In this document: positions 25,493-33,955 of the stretch, in pieces
Numbering within the stretch: position 1 is the first letter of the stretch
Layout: every line of letters begins with the position of its first letter
DNA from: Bacteroidales bacterium UBA3290
GTDB taxonomy: Bacteria > Bacteroidota > Bacteroidia > Bacteroidales > UBA932
Assembly (NCBI GenBank): GCA_002361615.1
Contig: DETK01000044.1
Coordinates: 25,341-89,340 of the forward strand
Length of the DNA: 64,000 nucleotides
Direction of reading: 5' to 3'
The notes under the pieces: model-generated
Seen by the model: only the letters and a program-made list of their open reading frames with translations
Told to the model about the DNA's origin: nothing
The model's database searches: none
Translations under genes and position numbers: made by a program

Positions 25493-25524
25493 GTCCACTT
25501 GTCCACCTCAGTAGTCAAGTGGAC
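25493..25524 (+). terminator. Hairpin after the exonuclease gene
   Basis: GTCCACTTG at 25493-25501 pairs with CAAGTGGAC at 25516-25524 around a 14-base loop. There is no clear T-run, so termination is uncertain. Confidence 0.45.
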
Positions 25525-25674
25525 AGTGGACATCATGTATTTTCCTGATTTAGGTTGACTTTTTTGAAGTCTTAACCCTGAAGAAAGTTGACCTGGATTT
25601 AACTTATCGCTGATTTATGTTGACTCGACGTCAATATCGCTATTATTGGTTGACTTATCCGGCCCTTATCGCGT

Positions 25675-26001
25675 TCATGGGTCTCCTTCCGGCCTACGGC
25701 CTCCAGTCAACCCATGAACGGCAGACAAAGATATATTATTATCTCCGGTTTCCAAAGCCTGCTTCTCCATGATGGCTCTGACGGCCTTTTCCCGATAACT
25801 GACCCACCACTTCTCCAGAACACCCTCACACAGGGCCGCTTCGGCGGGTGTCATCATGTTGATGCTCATGTGGGGGCGCTGGAAGTTGTAGAAGTCAACG
25901 GCTTTGGCTACGGCATCACGCACCTGGGCAATGTCCGTGAAGCGTTTGCCCTTGAGCAGTTCGTTCTTCATCGTATTGTTGATGCGCTCCGCCTGGCCAT
26001 C
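25675..26001 (-). pseudogene. IS3-family transposase remnant
   Basis: The frame reads DGQAERINNTMKNELLKGK and then FTDIAQVRDAVAKAVDFYN and RPHMSINMMTPAEAAL, the C-terminal part of the IS3-family rve integrase with the catalytic Glu of DDE in QAERINN. A TGA codon at about 26002-26004 and the loss of everything before it show it is dead. Its edge joins an ADP-ribosylglycohydrolase fragment on the other strand, marking the right border of the island. Confidence 0.72.
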
Positions 26002-26166
26002 TCATTGGGTGGCGATGCCGACACACTGGCAGCCATTGCTGGGCCGATGGCTTATGCGTTCTATCGGGAAATGCCCGACAGTTTGGTATATGCCGCCCTT
26101 AAGAAACTTCCCGACTGGATGGTTTCAGTGAACGAAAGATTTGATAAACGGATCAACGAACAATAA
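25996..26166 (+). pseudogene. ADP-ribosylglycohydrolase (DraG-like) C-terminal remnant
   Basis: The last 55 residues of a longer plus-strand frame read AISLGGDADTLAAIAGPMAYA and then a helical tail ending in NERFDKRINEQ. GGDADT is the magnesium-binding C-terminal motif of ADP-ribosylglycohydrolases. The rest of the enzyme is missing: upstream sequence belongs, in antisense, to the IS3 remnant. So the continuous open frame from 25714 is an accidental fusion and not a gene. Confidence 0.65.
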
Positions 26167-26560
26167 TATGCAGGAGACGCCATAGGTTCTACTATGACTT
26201 CTTCCTTTTTTTCCTTTTTCAAGATGGGCGGAGAAACCCGCCAAACAGCCGCAAAACAATCGGCCAGAGAATGCCATGAGAGGCCGATGAGTTTGCGCCA
26301 GAGGCCGAAATCAGGGCTTGGCGCAAACATGTATGCCAGGGAAGTCTCTCCGGATGGGTATGGCTTGCGCCTGTTTGGCGAAAAGGATCGGGCAACCAGC
26401 GGCCGGTGCTTTTGAAGGTACAATTCAGCCTCTAGATCCTCAGGAAGTGTCCCCATTGCCCTGCGCCCTGGATGGGACGGGATAGTATCGCTTAAATGTT
26501 TTGCGCAAATTTCTTAATTGTTTTCAGATATTTTCTTAATTTTATTAGGATATATTGTTT
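26167..26560. other. Gene-poor stretch at island edge
   Basis: About 400 bases. A minus-strand frame (26061-26456) starts MGTLPEDLEAELYLQKH but shows no family features and overlaps the DraG remnant, so it is not called. No hairpins or repeats stand out. Confidence 0.4.
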
Positions 26561-26568
26561 TTTTGTCT

Positions 26569-26576
26569 ATCTTTGC
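26569..26576 (+). promoter_or_regulatory. Promoter -7 box TATCTTTG for the BlaI-type gene
   Basis: TATCTTTG about 25 bases before the ATG at 26601, with TTTTTTTG upstream as the -33 element. A BlaI-binding palindrome is not obvious. Confidence 0.5.
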
Positions 26577-26600
26577 GGTAGAAACCATCCAGAACGACCC

Positions 26601-26963
26601 ATGAAACAGCAACTGACAGCCAAAGAAGAGGCCCTGATGAACATCTTTTGGGAGAAGGGCGACCTTTGTATCCGCGATCTTGTCGAAAGCCTGCCCGAAC
26701 CCCGGCCCAATTATAAGACGGTGGCCACGCAGGTCGGATTCCTCGAAAACAAAGGCTTCCTGCGGCGTCGGCCCGTCGCCAATACCTTCATCTATGAAGT
26801 GGCCATCACCGAGCGCCAGTACCGCGGCTCCACGGTTGGCGAAGTCGTGTCGCGCTATTACGGCAACTCCTACGCAAGCCTGGTATCGCAGTTCGTCGAA
26901 GAGAAGAAGCTCGACGTCGATGAACTCAAGGCTTTGATTGAGCAGATAGAACACCAGAAATAA
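26601..26963 (+). CDS. BlaI/MecI-family transcriptional repressor
   Basis: A 120-residue protein beginning MKQQLTAKEEALMNIFWEKG, with a winged helix covering about residues 5-75 (YKTVATQVGFLENKGFLRRRP is the recognition helix/wing area) and a C-terminal dimerisation helix (SLVSQFVEEKKLDVDELKALIEQIE). In known systems the partner M56/BlaR1 membrane protease inactivates this repressor on signal. It lies 10 bases before such a gene. A paralogous pair occurs at 60746-62262, with closely similar proteins. Confidence 0.87.
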   Translation: MKQQLTAKEEALMNIFWEKGDLCIRDLVESLPEPRPNYKTVATQVGFLENKGFLRRRPVANTFIYEVAITERQYRGSTVGEVVSRYYGNSYASLVSQFVEEKKLDVDELKALIEQIEHQK

Positions 26964-26973
26964 TACGGAGACT

Positions 26974-28707
26974 ATGATGGCACTTCTGATTTATATCGGG
27001 AAAGTCGCGCTGCTGCTGGTAGCGTTCTATCTGTTCTACAAGCTGTTGCTCAGCCGTGAAACATTCCATCGCCTCGGCCGGTATGTCCTGATGGGCGCGC
27101 TGGTTCTCTCGGCGCTGCTCCCTTTCTGCATCATCACGGTACACCGGACGGAGTTGATTCCCGCCGGAGAGCCAGCCTCTGTTGCGCATGTTTCGGAATC
27201 CGAAATGCTGGCCGATGGCATGCAGAATCCGGATATGGCGGCAACTGGTTCAGAAGCCTCTGACATGACGGCACAAGCCGCAACCCCCCAAACTCCCTGG
27301 TGGCAATGGGCCTTGCTGGGCCTGTACGTCGCCGGTGTGATCGTCACGCTTTCCCGTACGGCTTACTCGGCCCTGCAGGTATCCCGCCTGATCCGCAGCG
27401 GCGAACAGCATTACGATGCCGACGGAACGTCCATCATCGTCGTCGATCACGATCTGGCCCCGTTCAGCTGGATGCAGTGGATCGTCCTTTCAAGAAACGA
27501 TTTCGAAGAAGCAAGCCCCTTCATCCTCGCGCACGAAAAGGCACATCTGGCCTTCGGCCATTCGAAGGAAGTGTTGCTGGCCGAGATCTTCTGCGACCTG
27601 CAGTGGTTCAATCCTGCAGCCTGGCTCCTGAAGCGCGAGCTGCGGGCCATCCACGAGTACGAGGCCGACGACGCCGTGCTCAGCCACGGTGCTGACGTGA
27701 AGGCCTATCAATATTCCTTAGTAAAAAAAGCTGTTGGTGCGAGCGGCTACTCCATCACCAACAGCTTTCATCACAGTATCCTTAAAAACCGTATTACCAT
27801 GATGTCAAAATCCAGATCTCCGAAGGTCAGGGCGCTCAGAGGCCTCTACCTTCTGCCGTTGGCGCTGGTCTTCCTGGCAGCCAACGCCCGCACGGTCACT
27901 GACTACAAAGTTAGTGATAATTCCGTAACGACCGACAAGCAAGTCAGCCTTGTCGTACCGAAATCCTCCGCCCCCGTCGAGAAACGGACCGAGCATGCCT
28001 ACTTCAAGATCATCAAGGGCGACGCCGTTGCCGACACGCTGTTCCTTTATCTGCGAACCTTCGCCCCGGAAGAGATTGACGGCCTCTACAACTACAGTCC
28101 TGTCTGGGAAAAAGACCTGCCCAACGTCCTCAGCGGAAATTATCACACCGTCGTCCTCGACGCCGAACCGGAATGCAAGATGGGCCTGATCGAAGATGTC
28201 CGCGAACAGCTGCGCGGTAAAGAACTCCTGAAGGTCAGATACAACTGTGACTTCGGCAATGGACAGCAAAAAGAAGCACCCCGGCTGCTTCCGCCCACCC
28301 GTGAAAACGCCGAAAAGAAAGGCTGGACGGTCCAGGAAGATTTCAAACTGAGCAAAGAGACCACCCACCGGCTGTTGATCAACGCCCGCGGCCAATTCCG
28401 CCTGGACGACAAAAACATCGAAACGGAGGCATTGCAGCCCACATTGGTCAATATCATCAAAGCTCAGCCGCAGACCTACCTGATCCTTCTCCAGAACGAT
28501 CGCGCAACGCCATACGGCGCATTCGTGAACGCGCAGTCAACCATCCGGGCCGCCGTTAACGAAGTCCGCGATGCCTACACGATGCAGCACTACGGCAAAC
28601 CCTATAGCAGCTACGAGTTGGAAGAAGAAGGCATTGAAATCCGCAATGCCGTCCCGCTGAAAATTATGGAAAGCGATATCCAGGGTATCAAGGTTCAGGT
28701 TAAGTAG
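26974..28707 (+). CDS. BlaR1/MecR1-type M56 metalloprotease sensor
   Basis: A 577-residue membrane protein. The first 130 residues contain several transmembrane helices (from YIGKVALLLVAFYLFYKLLL onward); the zinc protease motif is HEKAHLAFGH near residue 187, and HEYEADDAVL gives the third ligand. After a further membrane segment near 290 (LYLLPLALVFLAANA) a 270-residue periplasmic region of unknown fold replaces the usual penicillin-binding or TonB domain. It should cleave the adjacent BlaI-type repressor when the periplasmic part is triggered. The inducing signal is unknown. Confidence 0.83.
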   Translation: MMALLIYIGKVALLLVAFYLFYKLLLSRETFHRLGRYVLMGALVLSALLPFCIITVHRTELIPAGEPASVAHVSESEMLADGMQNPDMAATGSEASDMTAQAATPQTPWWQWALLGLYVAGVIVTLSRTAYSALQVSRLIRSGEQHYDADGTSIIVVDHDLAPFSWMQWIVLSRNDFEEASPFILAHEKAHLAFGHSKEVLLAEIFCDLQWFNPAAWLLKRELRAIHEYEADDAVLSHGADVKAYQYSLVKKAVGASGYSITNSFHHSILKNRITMMSKSRSPKVRALRGLYLLPLALVFLAANARTVTDYKVSDNSVTTDKQVSLVVPKSSAPVEKRTEHAYFKIIKGDAVADTLFLYLRTFAPEEIDGLYNYSPVWEKDLPNVLSGNYHTVVLDAEPECKMGLIEDVREQLRGKELLKVRYNCDFGNGQQKEAPRLLPPTRENAEKKGWTVQEDFKLSKETTHRLLINARGQFRLDDKNIETEALQPTLVNIIKAQPQTYLILLQNDRATPYGAFVNAQSTIRAAVNEVRDAYTMQHYGKPYSSYELEEEGIEIRNAVPLKIMESDIQGIKVQVK

Positions 28708-28718
28708 TCCCACTTACT

Positions 28719-28780
28719 GTGTTACCCTGTAAAAATACATAACTGTTGTTTTTAACAATCAACTTTTTTCAGGGTAACAC
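28719..28780. repeat. Inverted repeat flanking a 40-base AT-rich spacer
   Basis: GTGTTACCCTG (28719-28729) and CAGGGTAACAC (28770-28780) are exact inverse complements. The spacer is AT-rich with TTTTTT runs. It may be a terminator for the M56 gene or the edge of the following inserted fragment. Confidence 0.6.
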
Positions 28781-28785
28781 ATTCG

Positions 28786-29252
28786 CTGGGGGTGGAGCCG
28801 CACAGGCCACCATTCGATCACACGACGCGCATCTCCGGCTACAATCTTTCGTCAGTGCCTACCACGGGTTTGCCACCCTGGGCAACGAGCATGTGCCGAC
28901 TCCCAGGGCCTTCGATTCGTTCCCGCCGTTTGCCGTTGATTTGGTAGGTGCGATGAATGTTGGAGGTGAACTCCGCATCCAGCTGCAGGTGCCCATCGCT
29001 CCGGTGTTCCATCCAGAGCGCTACCGGTTGTTGGCCAAAATCCAGCTCACGGAGCCGGGCAAAGATCGCAACCCCGGCCTGATGCGCAACTACCTGGCCT
29101 CGCCCTTCGATGCTGCGAGCAACGCCACGGTAACCATCCCCAACGCTACCTCCCAGTCGGAGTACCAGGTACACGCCCGCTTCGTGCTGCTCGATACCGA
29201 GACCGGCTACCGGTCCCAGTACCTGCAGCAGTCGTTCCTGATTCAGTTATAA
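28786..29252 (+). pseudogene. Remnant of a conserved Bacteroidales family (copy 1)
   Basis: In one frame GVEPHRPPFDHTTRISGYN begins; near 28850 the sense shifts by one base to FVSAYHGFATLGNEHVPTPRAF and runs to the stop at 29252. The same family occurs, also decayed, at 62929-63548, which shows that the first 50 or so residues are lost here. The shift is best explained by a one-base deletion. The family is not recognised by name; members look like repeated surface or structural proteins. Confidence 0.68.
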
Positions 29253-29255
29253 AAC

Positions 29256-30395
29256 TCAGATAATCTCGCCTGCCCAAAGGGCTTTGAAGAAGTCGGTCAC
29301 GTAATACAGGTCAATGTCTCCCGACCGTCTGGTCAAGAAGTCTCTGGAGACAATGATCTGCTTGGCATCCGGGTGCTCTTCCACGAATTTCTTCAAGCCC
29401 TTCTTATGCTCGGTTTCCACGTGGTCCGTCGATTTGATCTCAATGGCAACGCGGGCATCGCCGATCACGGCGTCAACTTCATCGTTGGTGTAGGTGTGCC
29501 AGTAGGTCAGTTCCTCCTCACTGCCGGAGTATCCCAAGTAAGCACGGATTTCCTGCATCACGATGCTTTCAAAGGCGTGCCCATATTCAGGCGTTCCTGG
29601 CATCAGGTGAAAACGTTGCAGAAGGTAGTTGGGAATGCCGACATCGAAGAAATAGAACTTGGACGTCTGGTACAGTTTGCGTTTGATCACCTTCCGGTAT
29701 GGTTTGACCTCGAATCCCAGAAGGGTATCGTAGAGAATCTTGAAATAGGCCTTGGCCGTATTGACAGACACGCCGCAATCAGAGGCGACATTGTTGTAAT
29801 TCAGGATCTCCGTGTTGGTGACGGCTGCTACTTCGAGGAAGCGCTCAAAGGTATCGATATTCTGGACCAGGGCTTCCTCTTCGATTTCCTCTTTGAGGTA
29901 CAAGTTCACATAGTTCTTGAGACGCACCCTTGCATCCTTCACATCATAATGGCGCGGAATCATGCCGTTCTGTATGGCCCGCCCAAAGTCGTAATCAGGA
30001 ATCTCAGCATAGACAAGCGGATACAGATGTTCCTCGTTTGCACGCCCACCCAGTTGGTTGACACCAGCCTTCTTGATCTTCCTGGCACTGGAGCCGCTGA
30101 GGATGAAATGAAGGTCATTCTCGACCATCAACTTGTGAACGACATCCAGAAGCTCCGGGAGTTTCTGTATCTCATCTACAATGACCAGGGTCTTGGGCGG
30201 ATATTTCACCAGCATCTCGTAGAACTCCATGGTACGACGCTTGAATCGTTTTCTCGTATCAGGATCAAGAAGGTCAACGTATATGGCCTGGGGGAAACGC
30301 TCCCTCAGAAGTGTTGATTTCCCTACCTGACGGCCGCCAAACAGGAACATGCCCTCATCCAGGCGGTTCTCTATGTCGAATACTCTATGATACAT
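29256..30395 (-). CDS. AAA+ ATPase with DUF4143 domain
   Basis: A 379-residue protein: Walker A FGGRQVGKSTL near residue 22, Walker B TLVIVDEIQKL near 75, sensor FILSGSSARK, and a C-terminal DUF4143/PDDEXK-like half (VDAVIGDARVAIEIKSTD). Start MYHRVFDIENRLDEG at 30395 is preferred to an ATG 8 codons earlier. These proteins are frequent, often multi-copy, in Bacteroidota and Firmicutes genomes; their function is not established. It stands alone between a pseudogene and core genes. Confidence 0.82.
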   Translation of the reverse strand: MYHRVFDIENRLDEGMFLFGGRQVGKSTLLRERFPQAIYVDLLDPDTRKRFKRRTMEFYEMLVKYPPKTLVIVDEIQKLPELLDVVHKLMVENDLHFILSGSSARKIKKAGVNQLGGRANEEHLYPLVYAEIPDYDFGRAIQNGMIPRHYDVKDARVRLKNYVNLYLKEEIEEEALVQNIDTFERFLEVAAVTNTEILNYNNVASDCGVSVNTAKAYFKILYDTLLGFEVKPYRKVIKRKLYQTSKFYFFDVGIPNYLLQRFHLMPGTPEYGHAFESIVMQEIRAYLGYSGSEEELTYWHTYTNDEVDAVIGDARVAIEIKSTDHVETEHKKGLKKFVEEHPDAKQIIVSRDFLTRRSGDIDLYYVTDFFKALWAGEII

Positions 30396-30500
30396 AAAAA
30401 TCGTGAAATTTTGCAACACCTCTGACGATATTTGCGAAAAATCGTCAACGGCAATGCAAATATAATGAAGTTTATCTGAATACCAAAACCTTCCTTTATT

Positions 30501-30716
30501 TTATCTCAGTTTACTCAAAAACCGCCACAAGGCAACGGTCGCCAGTACATCAATTTTCTTTTTGGCATCAAAGACCAGGAGCCCGCGGTCGCGCCAGTTA
30601 TAGACTGTCTGGCGGCTGACTTTGTTCCAGTTCGCCAGCTCTGTAGAGGTGCAGCGGTCGTGACTTTCGGCCGTGCGTTCCAGGCGGGCCAGATGCTCGG
30701 CCAGGCAGTAATCCAA
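30501..30716 (-). CDS. Small helix-turn-helix protein
   Basis: About 71 residues from a possible TTG start at 30716 (no ATG is present in this frame up to the GlsB gene end). CTSTELANWNKVSRQTVYNWRDRGLL is a MerR/excisionase-like helix-turn-helix. It directly follows the glycine-lipid gene and overlaps or abuts its end. The start is uncertain; it could reach to about 30750. Confidence 0.55.
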   Translation of the reverse strand: MDYCLAEHLARLERTAESHDRCTSTELANWNKVSRQTVYNWRDRGLLVFDAKKKIDVLATVALWRFLSKLR

Positions 30717-30741
30717 GGCCGGGCGAAAGTCAGCGGTATTA

Positions 30742-31794
30742 TCAGAGTTTGCGGCCGACTTTTTTGAGGATGCGTTTGACTTTGCGGTTGCGTTTGACCA
30801 GCCAGCTTTCGACCAGCTGGTTTTCCAGTTCGGTGATATCCATGTCTTCGGGCTGGCGCTTTTTATTGTGGAAAAAGCGGAGGTAGGCACCGATGTGACG
30901 GCGTTTCTTCTCGTGGTAGATGGCATCGAACGGGAGGAGGACGCCGGTGTCCTCGATGTTATGCATCAGGCGGTTGACGGCCGTGCCGAACATCAGCATC
31001 TGGGAGGTGATGGAGAGGTAGGCGGTCATGTTCGGCGGGATGTTGACATTCCGCATCCGGGCGGCCCCCCGCAACAGTTTGTAGTCTTCAACAGGGTCTT
31101 CATTATGTAAGACCAGATCCATCAGGGCGGGATCGGAGCCGGGCATGACCGCCTGGTCGTCCCAAGGACGGACGAGTTCTTCCTTGTCGCCGAAGTGCTT
31201 CCAGAGGAAATGGTAGATCAGGTCTCTGGCGATATAGTCATAGGAGGGATAGATGGTGACTTTCCCGAAGAAATAGAGCAGGTTGGGATGCTTCATGATG
31301 ATGGCCACCAGTCCGTCCCACAGGTTGTCCAGTGCAAAGATGGACCGCTGTCCATTCTTGGAAGGGACCACGAAATTCCGCCCCAGTTCGATGACGTACG
31401 GCAGGTACTCTTCGATGAACTTCTGGGAGAATCGGAACTGATGGGAACTGGCCAGGATGGGTTGACCTTTCTCGTCAAACACCGCATCGGAGCCGAAGAG
31501 GAAGCGATAGCCGCCGATGATGGCCTCTTCGTCCGGGTCCCAGACGATCAGCTGCTTATAGGGCTTCTCCATCTTGTCGTACTCATCGAGGTCAATCTCG
31601 TTGCCCGTAGAGCCGCCGGCTTCCCGGAAAGCGACCTCGCGCAGCCGGCCGATCTCCGTGACGACATTCGGAGAATCCTGCCAGGTAACGATGTAGAGTT
31701 CGTTGTGTCCCTTATTGGTGTCTTCCAGTTTCTTGGATGGGGTAAGCTCGGCTTTGAGCAGCTCGACGGGAACGGGATCGATAATTGTTTTCAT
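30742..31794 (-). CDS. glsB: Glycine lipid N-acyltransferase GlsB-like (GNAT-type)
   Basis: A 350-residue protein. The N-terminal half resembles OlsB-like/hemolysin-related acyltransferases (LREVAFREAGGSTGNEIDLDEYD, then IIGGYRFLFG); the C-terminal half continues as in Bacteroides GlsB, which forms N-acyl-3-hydroxy-acyl glycine from glycine and acyl-ACP. It lies 13 bases after a GlsA-like gene, the known gene order in Bacteroides. The start ATG at 31794 is chosen over an upstream one that would overlap GlsA. Together they should make glycine lipids of the membrane. Confidence 0.78.
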   Translation of the reverse strand: MKTIIDPVPVELLKAELTPSKKLEDTNKGHNELYIVTWQDSPNVVTEIGRLREVAFREAGGSTGNEIDLDEYDKMEKPYKQLIVWDPDEEAIIGGYRFLFGSDAVFDEKGQPILASSHQFRFSQKFIEEYLPYVIELGRNFVVPSKNGQRSIFALDNLWDGLVAIIMKHPNLLYFFGKVTIYPSYDYIARDLIYHFLWKHFGDKEELVRPWDDQAVMPGSDPALMDLVLHNEDPVEDYKLLRGAARMRNVNIPPNMTAYLSITSQMLMFGTAVNRLMHNIEDTGVLLPFDAIYHEKKRRHIGAYLRFFHNKKRQPEDMDITELENQLVESWLVKRNRKVKRILKKVGRKL

Positions 31795-31807
31795 AGGATG
31801 GGGAATG

Positions 31808-32665
31808 TCAGTCAATACAGGAGGGCCAGGGATTGGAAACGATGCCTGCCATGTCAAGCATGGCCTTGTGGGCAAGATCACGCATACGGGCCGCCTCATC
31901 CCTTCGGGGCACGCTGAGGTCCGGAACGATCGGATCGCCTACGTGAATGGTGAGCAACGGTTCGCCTTTACCGAAGAGCTTGCGCCAGCCGGTCCGGGGC
32001 CGGAAGGACAGGATCATGGGGACGACGGGAAGGGAATAGCGATAGGCCATATTGAAAGCGCCGGTCTTGAAAGGCCTCAGCGGCGCATAGAACTTCCAGC
32101 TGCAGCTTTCGGGGAAAATGTGGATCCACTTCTTGCGCGCATGCAGTTCGTTCATCGCTGCATCAAACTTGCCGAGGCCGCTGTATTCTTCGGGGATGGG
32201 GATGCCGCCGACATATTTCATCTTGAAGCCGTCGCTGCCGTTGAAAGGCTGGGCGTACATGGGAATCCATGCCTGGCGGAAGCGCATCGCCTGCAATACG
32301 CAGACCATATCCCAGCGGTGAACGTGGTTGCAAACGGTCATCACGCCGCCGGCGAAAAGCTTCCGGTTCCGGCGGATTTTCTCGCGGCCTTCGATCTTAA
32401 GGCCGAAACGGATCCGGTTCAAGGGGAAGCCGACAATCCAGACAATCAGATAGACAAGCGTATGCAAAAACTTGAACTTCAGCGATTTGTCGAGATAATC
32501 ATACGTTCCGTCAAACTTGATGTCCTTCTTCTTTCCCCGGATGGGAGCCATCCTCGTAAACGGATTGTCACCGGAGAACTCCTCTATCGGCTCAGGGACA
32601 TAGACGTCCTCCCGGACTTTGAAATTCCGATATGCGGGTCCATAGGATGAATAGTCTTTTACCAT
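31808..32665 (-). CDS. glsA: Lysophospholipid acyltransferase, GlsA-like
   Basis: A 285-residue PlsC-type acyltransferase: NHVHRWDM gives the HxxxxD motif near residue 112, followed by the FPESCSW block, and one hydrophobic segment (LHTLVYLIVWIVGFPL) anchors it to the membrane. With the adjacent GlsB it would O-acylate the N-acyl glycine to complete glycine lipid. It starts 6 bases before the exonuclease gene stop, with all four genes in one direction. Confidence 0.78.
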   Translation of the reverse strand: MVKDYSSYGPAYRNFKVREDVYVPEPIEEFSGDNPFTRMAPIRGKKKDIKFDGTYDYLDKSLKFKFLHTLVYLIVWIVGFPLNRIRFGLKIEGREKIRRNRKLFAGGVMTVCNHVHRWDMVCVLQAMRFRQAWIPMYAQPFNGSDGFKMKYVGGIPIPEEYSGLGKFDAAMNELHARKKWIHIFPESCSWKFYAPLRPFKTGAFNMAYRYSLPVVPMILSFRPRTGWRKLFGKGEPLLTIHVGDPIVPDLSVPRRDEAARMRDLAHKAMLDMAGIVSNPWPSCID

Positions 32666-32671
32666 GGGATT

Positions 32672-33166
32672 CTACAAGATTTTGAGCGCGATGCGGGCGC
32701 AGGCTTCGGCGTCGGCGAGGGCGTGGTGGTGAAGCTTCAAATCGTAGCCGCAGGCGGCGGCGACGGTCTGCAGCTGATGGTTTTCCAGGGTGTGACCGAA
32801 GCAGCGGCGCGAGGCTGTCAGGGTATCGTGGAAGCAGTAGTCCGGATAGTCCATCTGATAGACTCGGAAGACAGCCTTCAGGCAGCCTTCGTCAAAGCGG
32901 GCGTTGTGGGCCACGAGGGGAAGGCCTTCGATCCGCGGGGCGATCTGCCGCCAGACCTGCGGGAAGACCGGCGCCTGGTCGGTATCCGCCGGACCCAGGC
33001 CGTGGACCCGCTGGCAGAACCAGCGATAGTACTCCGGCTCCGGATGGATGAGGCTGTAGAAAGTATCGACGACCTCGCCGCCGCGTACGACGACAACGCC
33101 TACGCTGCATACGCTGCAAGGCTGTTCGTTCGCTGTTTCGAAGTCTATCGCTGCAAAGTTGTTCAC
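32672..33166 (-). CDS. DEDDh 3'-5' exonuclease (DnaQ-like), core copy
   Basis: A 164-residue protein from a GTG start at 33166 (VNNFAAIDFETANE), with DFET, HNARFDEG and HHALADAEA giving the DEDDh residues. It is the gap-free counterpart of the island exonuclease at 24984-25478. It precedes glsA by 6 bases. The function would be DNA or RNA 3'-end trimming; the link to lipid genes seems incidental. Confidence 0.84.
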   Translation of the reverse strand: MNNFAAIDFETANEQPCSVCSVGVVVVRGGEVVDTFYSLIHPEPEYYRWFCQRVHGLGPADTDQAPVFPQVWRQIAPRIEGLPLVAHNARFDEGCLKAVFRVYQMDYPDYCFHDTLTASRRCFGHTLENHQLQTVAAACGYDLKLHHHALADAEACARIALKIL

Positions 33167-33239
33167 CCGCAAGGAGGCTAAGTATCCATCAAATACAAAT
33201 ATAATCATAATCGGCCGAATTTGGTTAACTTTGCCTGCG

Positions 33240-33914
33240 ATGTCCATCTTTCTCAAGAAAACCGATCTGCAGGAGCCTTTCCCAGTGAATGGCCCGGAGA
33301 AACTGGTCCAGGCCGTGGAGGCTTTCGGGCTGATTCCCTTCTTCGAATGTCCGATCCCCGGTTATTCGATCGAGGAAATGACGCCGGCCGACCATTGGTT
33401 CGACAGCGAATCGATGGGCCCCTGGGACTGGAAGATCTACGCCGTACAGACCGGCAAGGTCGCTTATGGCAAATTCCTCTGGAACGGCAAGGCAGCCTTT
33501 GCGACGGCCGCTTGCTACCGCGACCTGCTCTGTTACCGCCGCTCCCTTCCCAAATATGCCCTTCGGGAAAGCGACCGGAAAGCCTTCGAGGCTGTCTGCC
33601 GGGCCGGTACCCTCACCTCCCGCGAGCTCCGACGCATCTGCGGGCTGAAGAAAGCCCAGATGGACACCATCCTGACCCGTCTCCAGCAACAGACAAGGCT
33701 CGTCATCGGCGATTTCGAGCGCGTCTACAAAGGCGAATTCCTGACGTATGAAGGCTGGCAGCTGGCCTCATTCTGCCGGCCTGAAGATTTGTTTGAATAT
33801 GCGCTGGACGACCCCGCGTACACCCCCGACGCCTGCCGGGCACGGCTGACCGGACTCATCCACCGGCACGCACCGCAGGCTACGGAGGCCCAGATCGACA
33901 AGATGCTCGGATAA
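33240..33914 (+). CDS. AlkZ-related winged-helix protein
   Basis: A 224-residue protein starting MSIFLKKTDLQEPF. ADHWFDSESMGPWDWKIY and then VAYGKFLWNGKAAFA match the 'AlkZ-related' group of winged-helix DNA-glycosylase-like proteins, followed by a helix-turn-helix part (SRELRRICGLKKAQMDTILTRLQQQ). Glycosylase activity is not proven; the group is shorter than true AlkZ/YcaQ. It is divergent from the exonuclease gene. Confidence 0.66.
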   Translation: MSIFLKKTDLQEPFPVNGPEKLVQAVEAFGLIPFFECPIPGYSIEEMTPADHWFDSESMGPWDWKIYAVQTGKVAYGKFLWNGKAAFATAACYRDLLCYRRSLPKYALRESDRKAFEAVCRAGTLTSRELRRICGLKKAQMDTILTRLQQQTRLVIGDFERVYKGEFLTYEGWQLASFCRPEDLFEYALDDPAYTPDACRARLTGLIHRHAPQATEAQIDKMLG

Positions 33915-33955
33915 GCTATTTGACAAAGCCGTCGAGGACGACGATGTCGGAGGTC

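Noticed and set aside
25714..26166. One continuous plus-strand gene
   Set aside because: Its first two thirds are antisense to the IS3 integrase remnant and only the end matches an ADP-ribosylglycohydrolase, so it is an accidental fusion.
26061..26456. Minus-strand frame of 131 codons at the island edge
   Set aside because: No recognisable motif; it overlaps the DraG remnant and lacks a good promoter.
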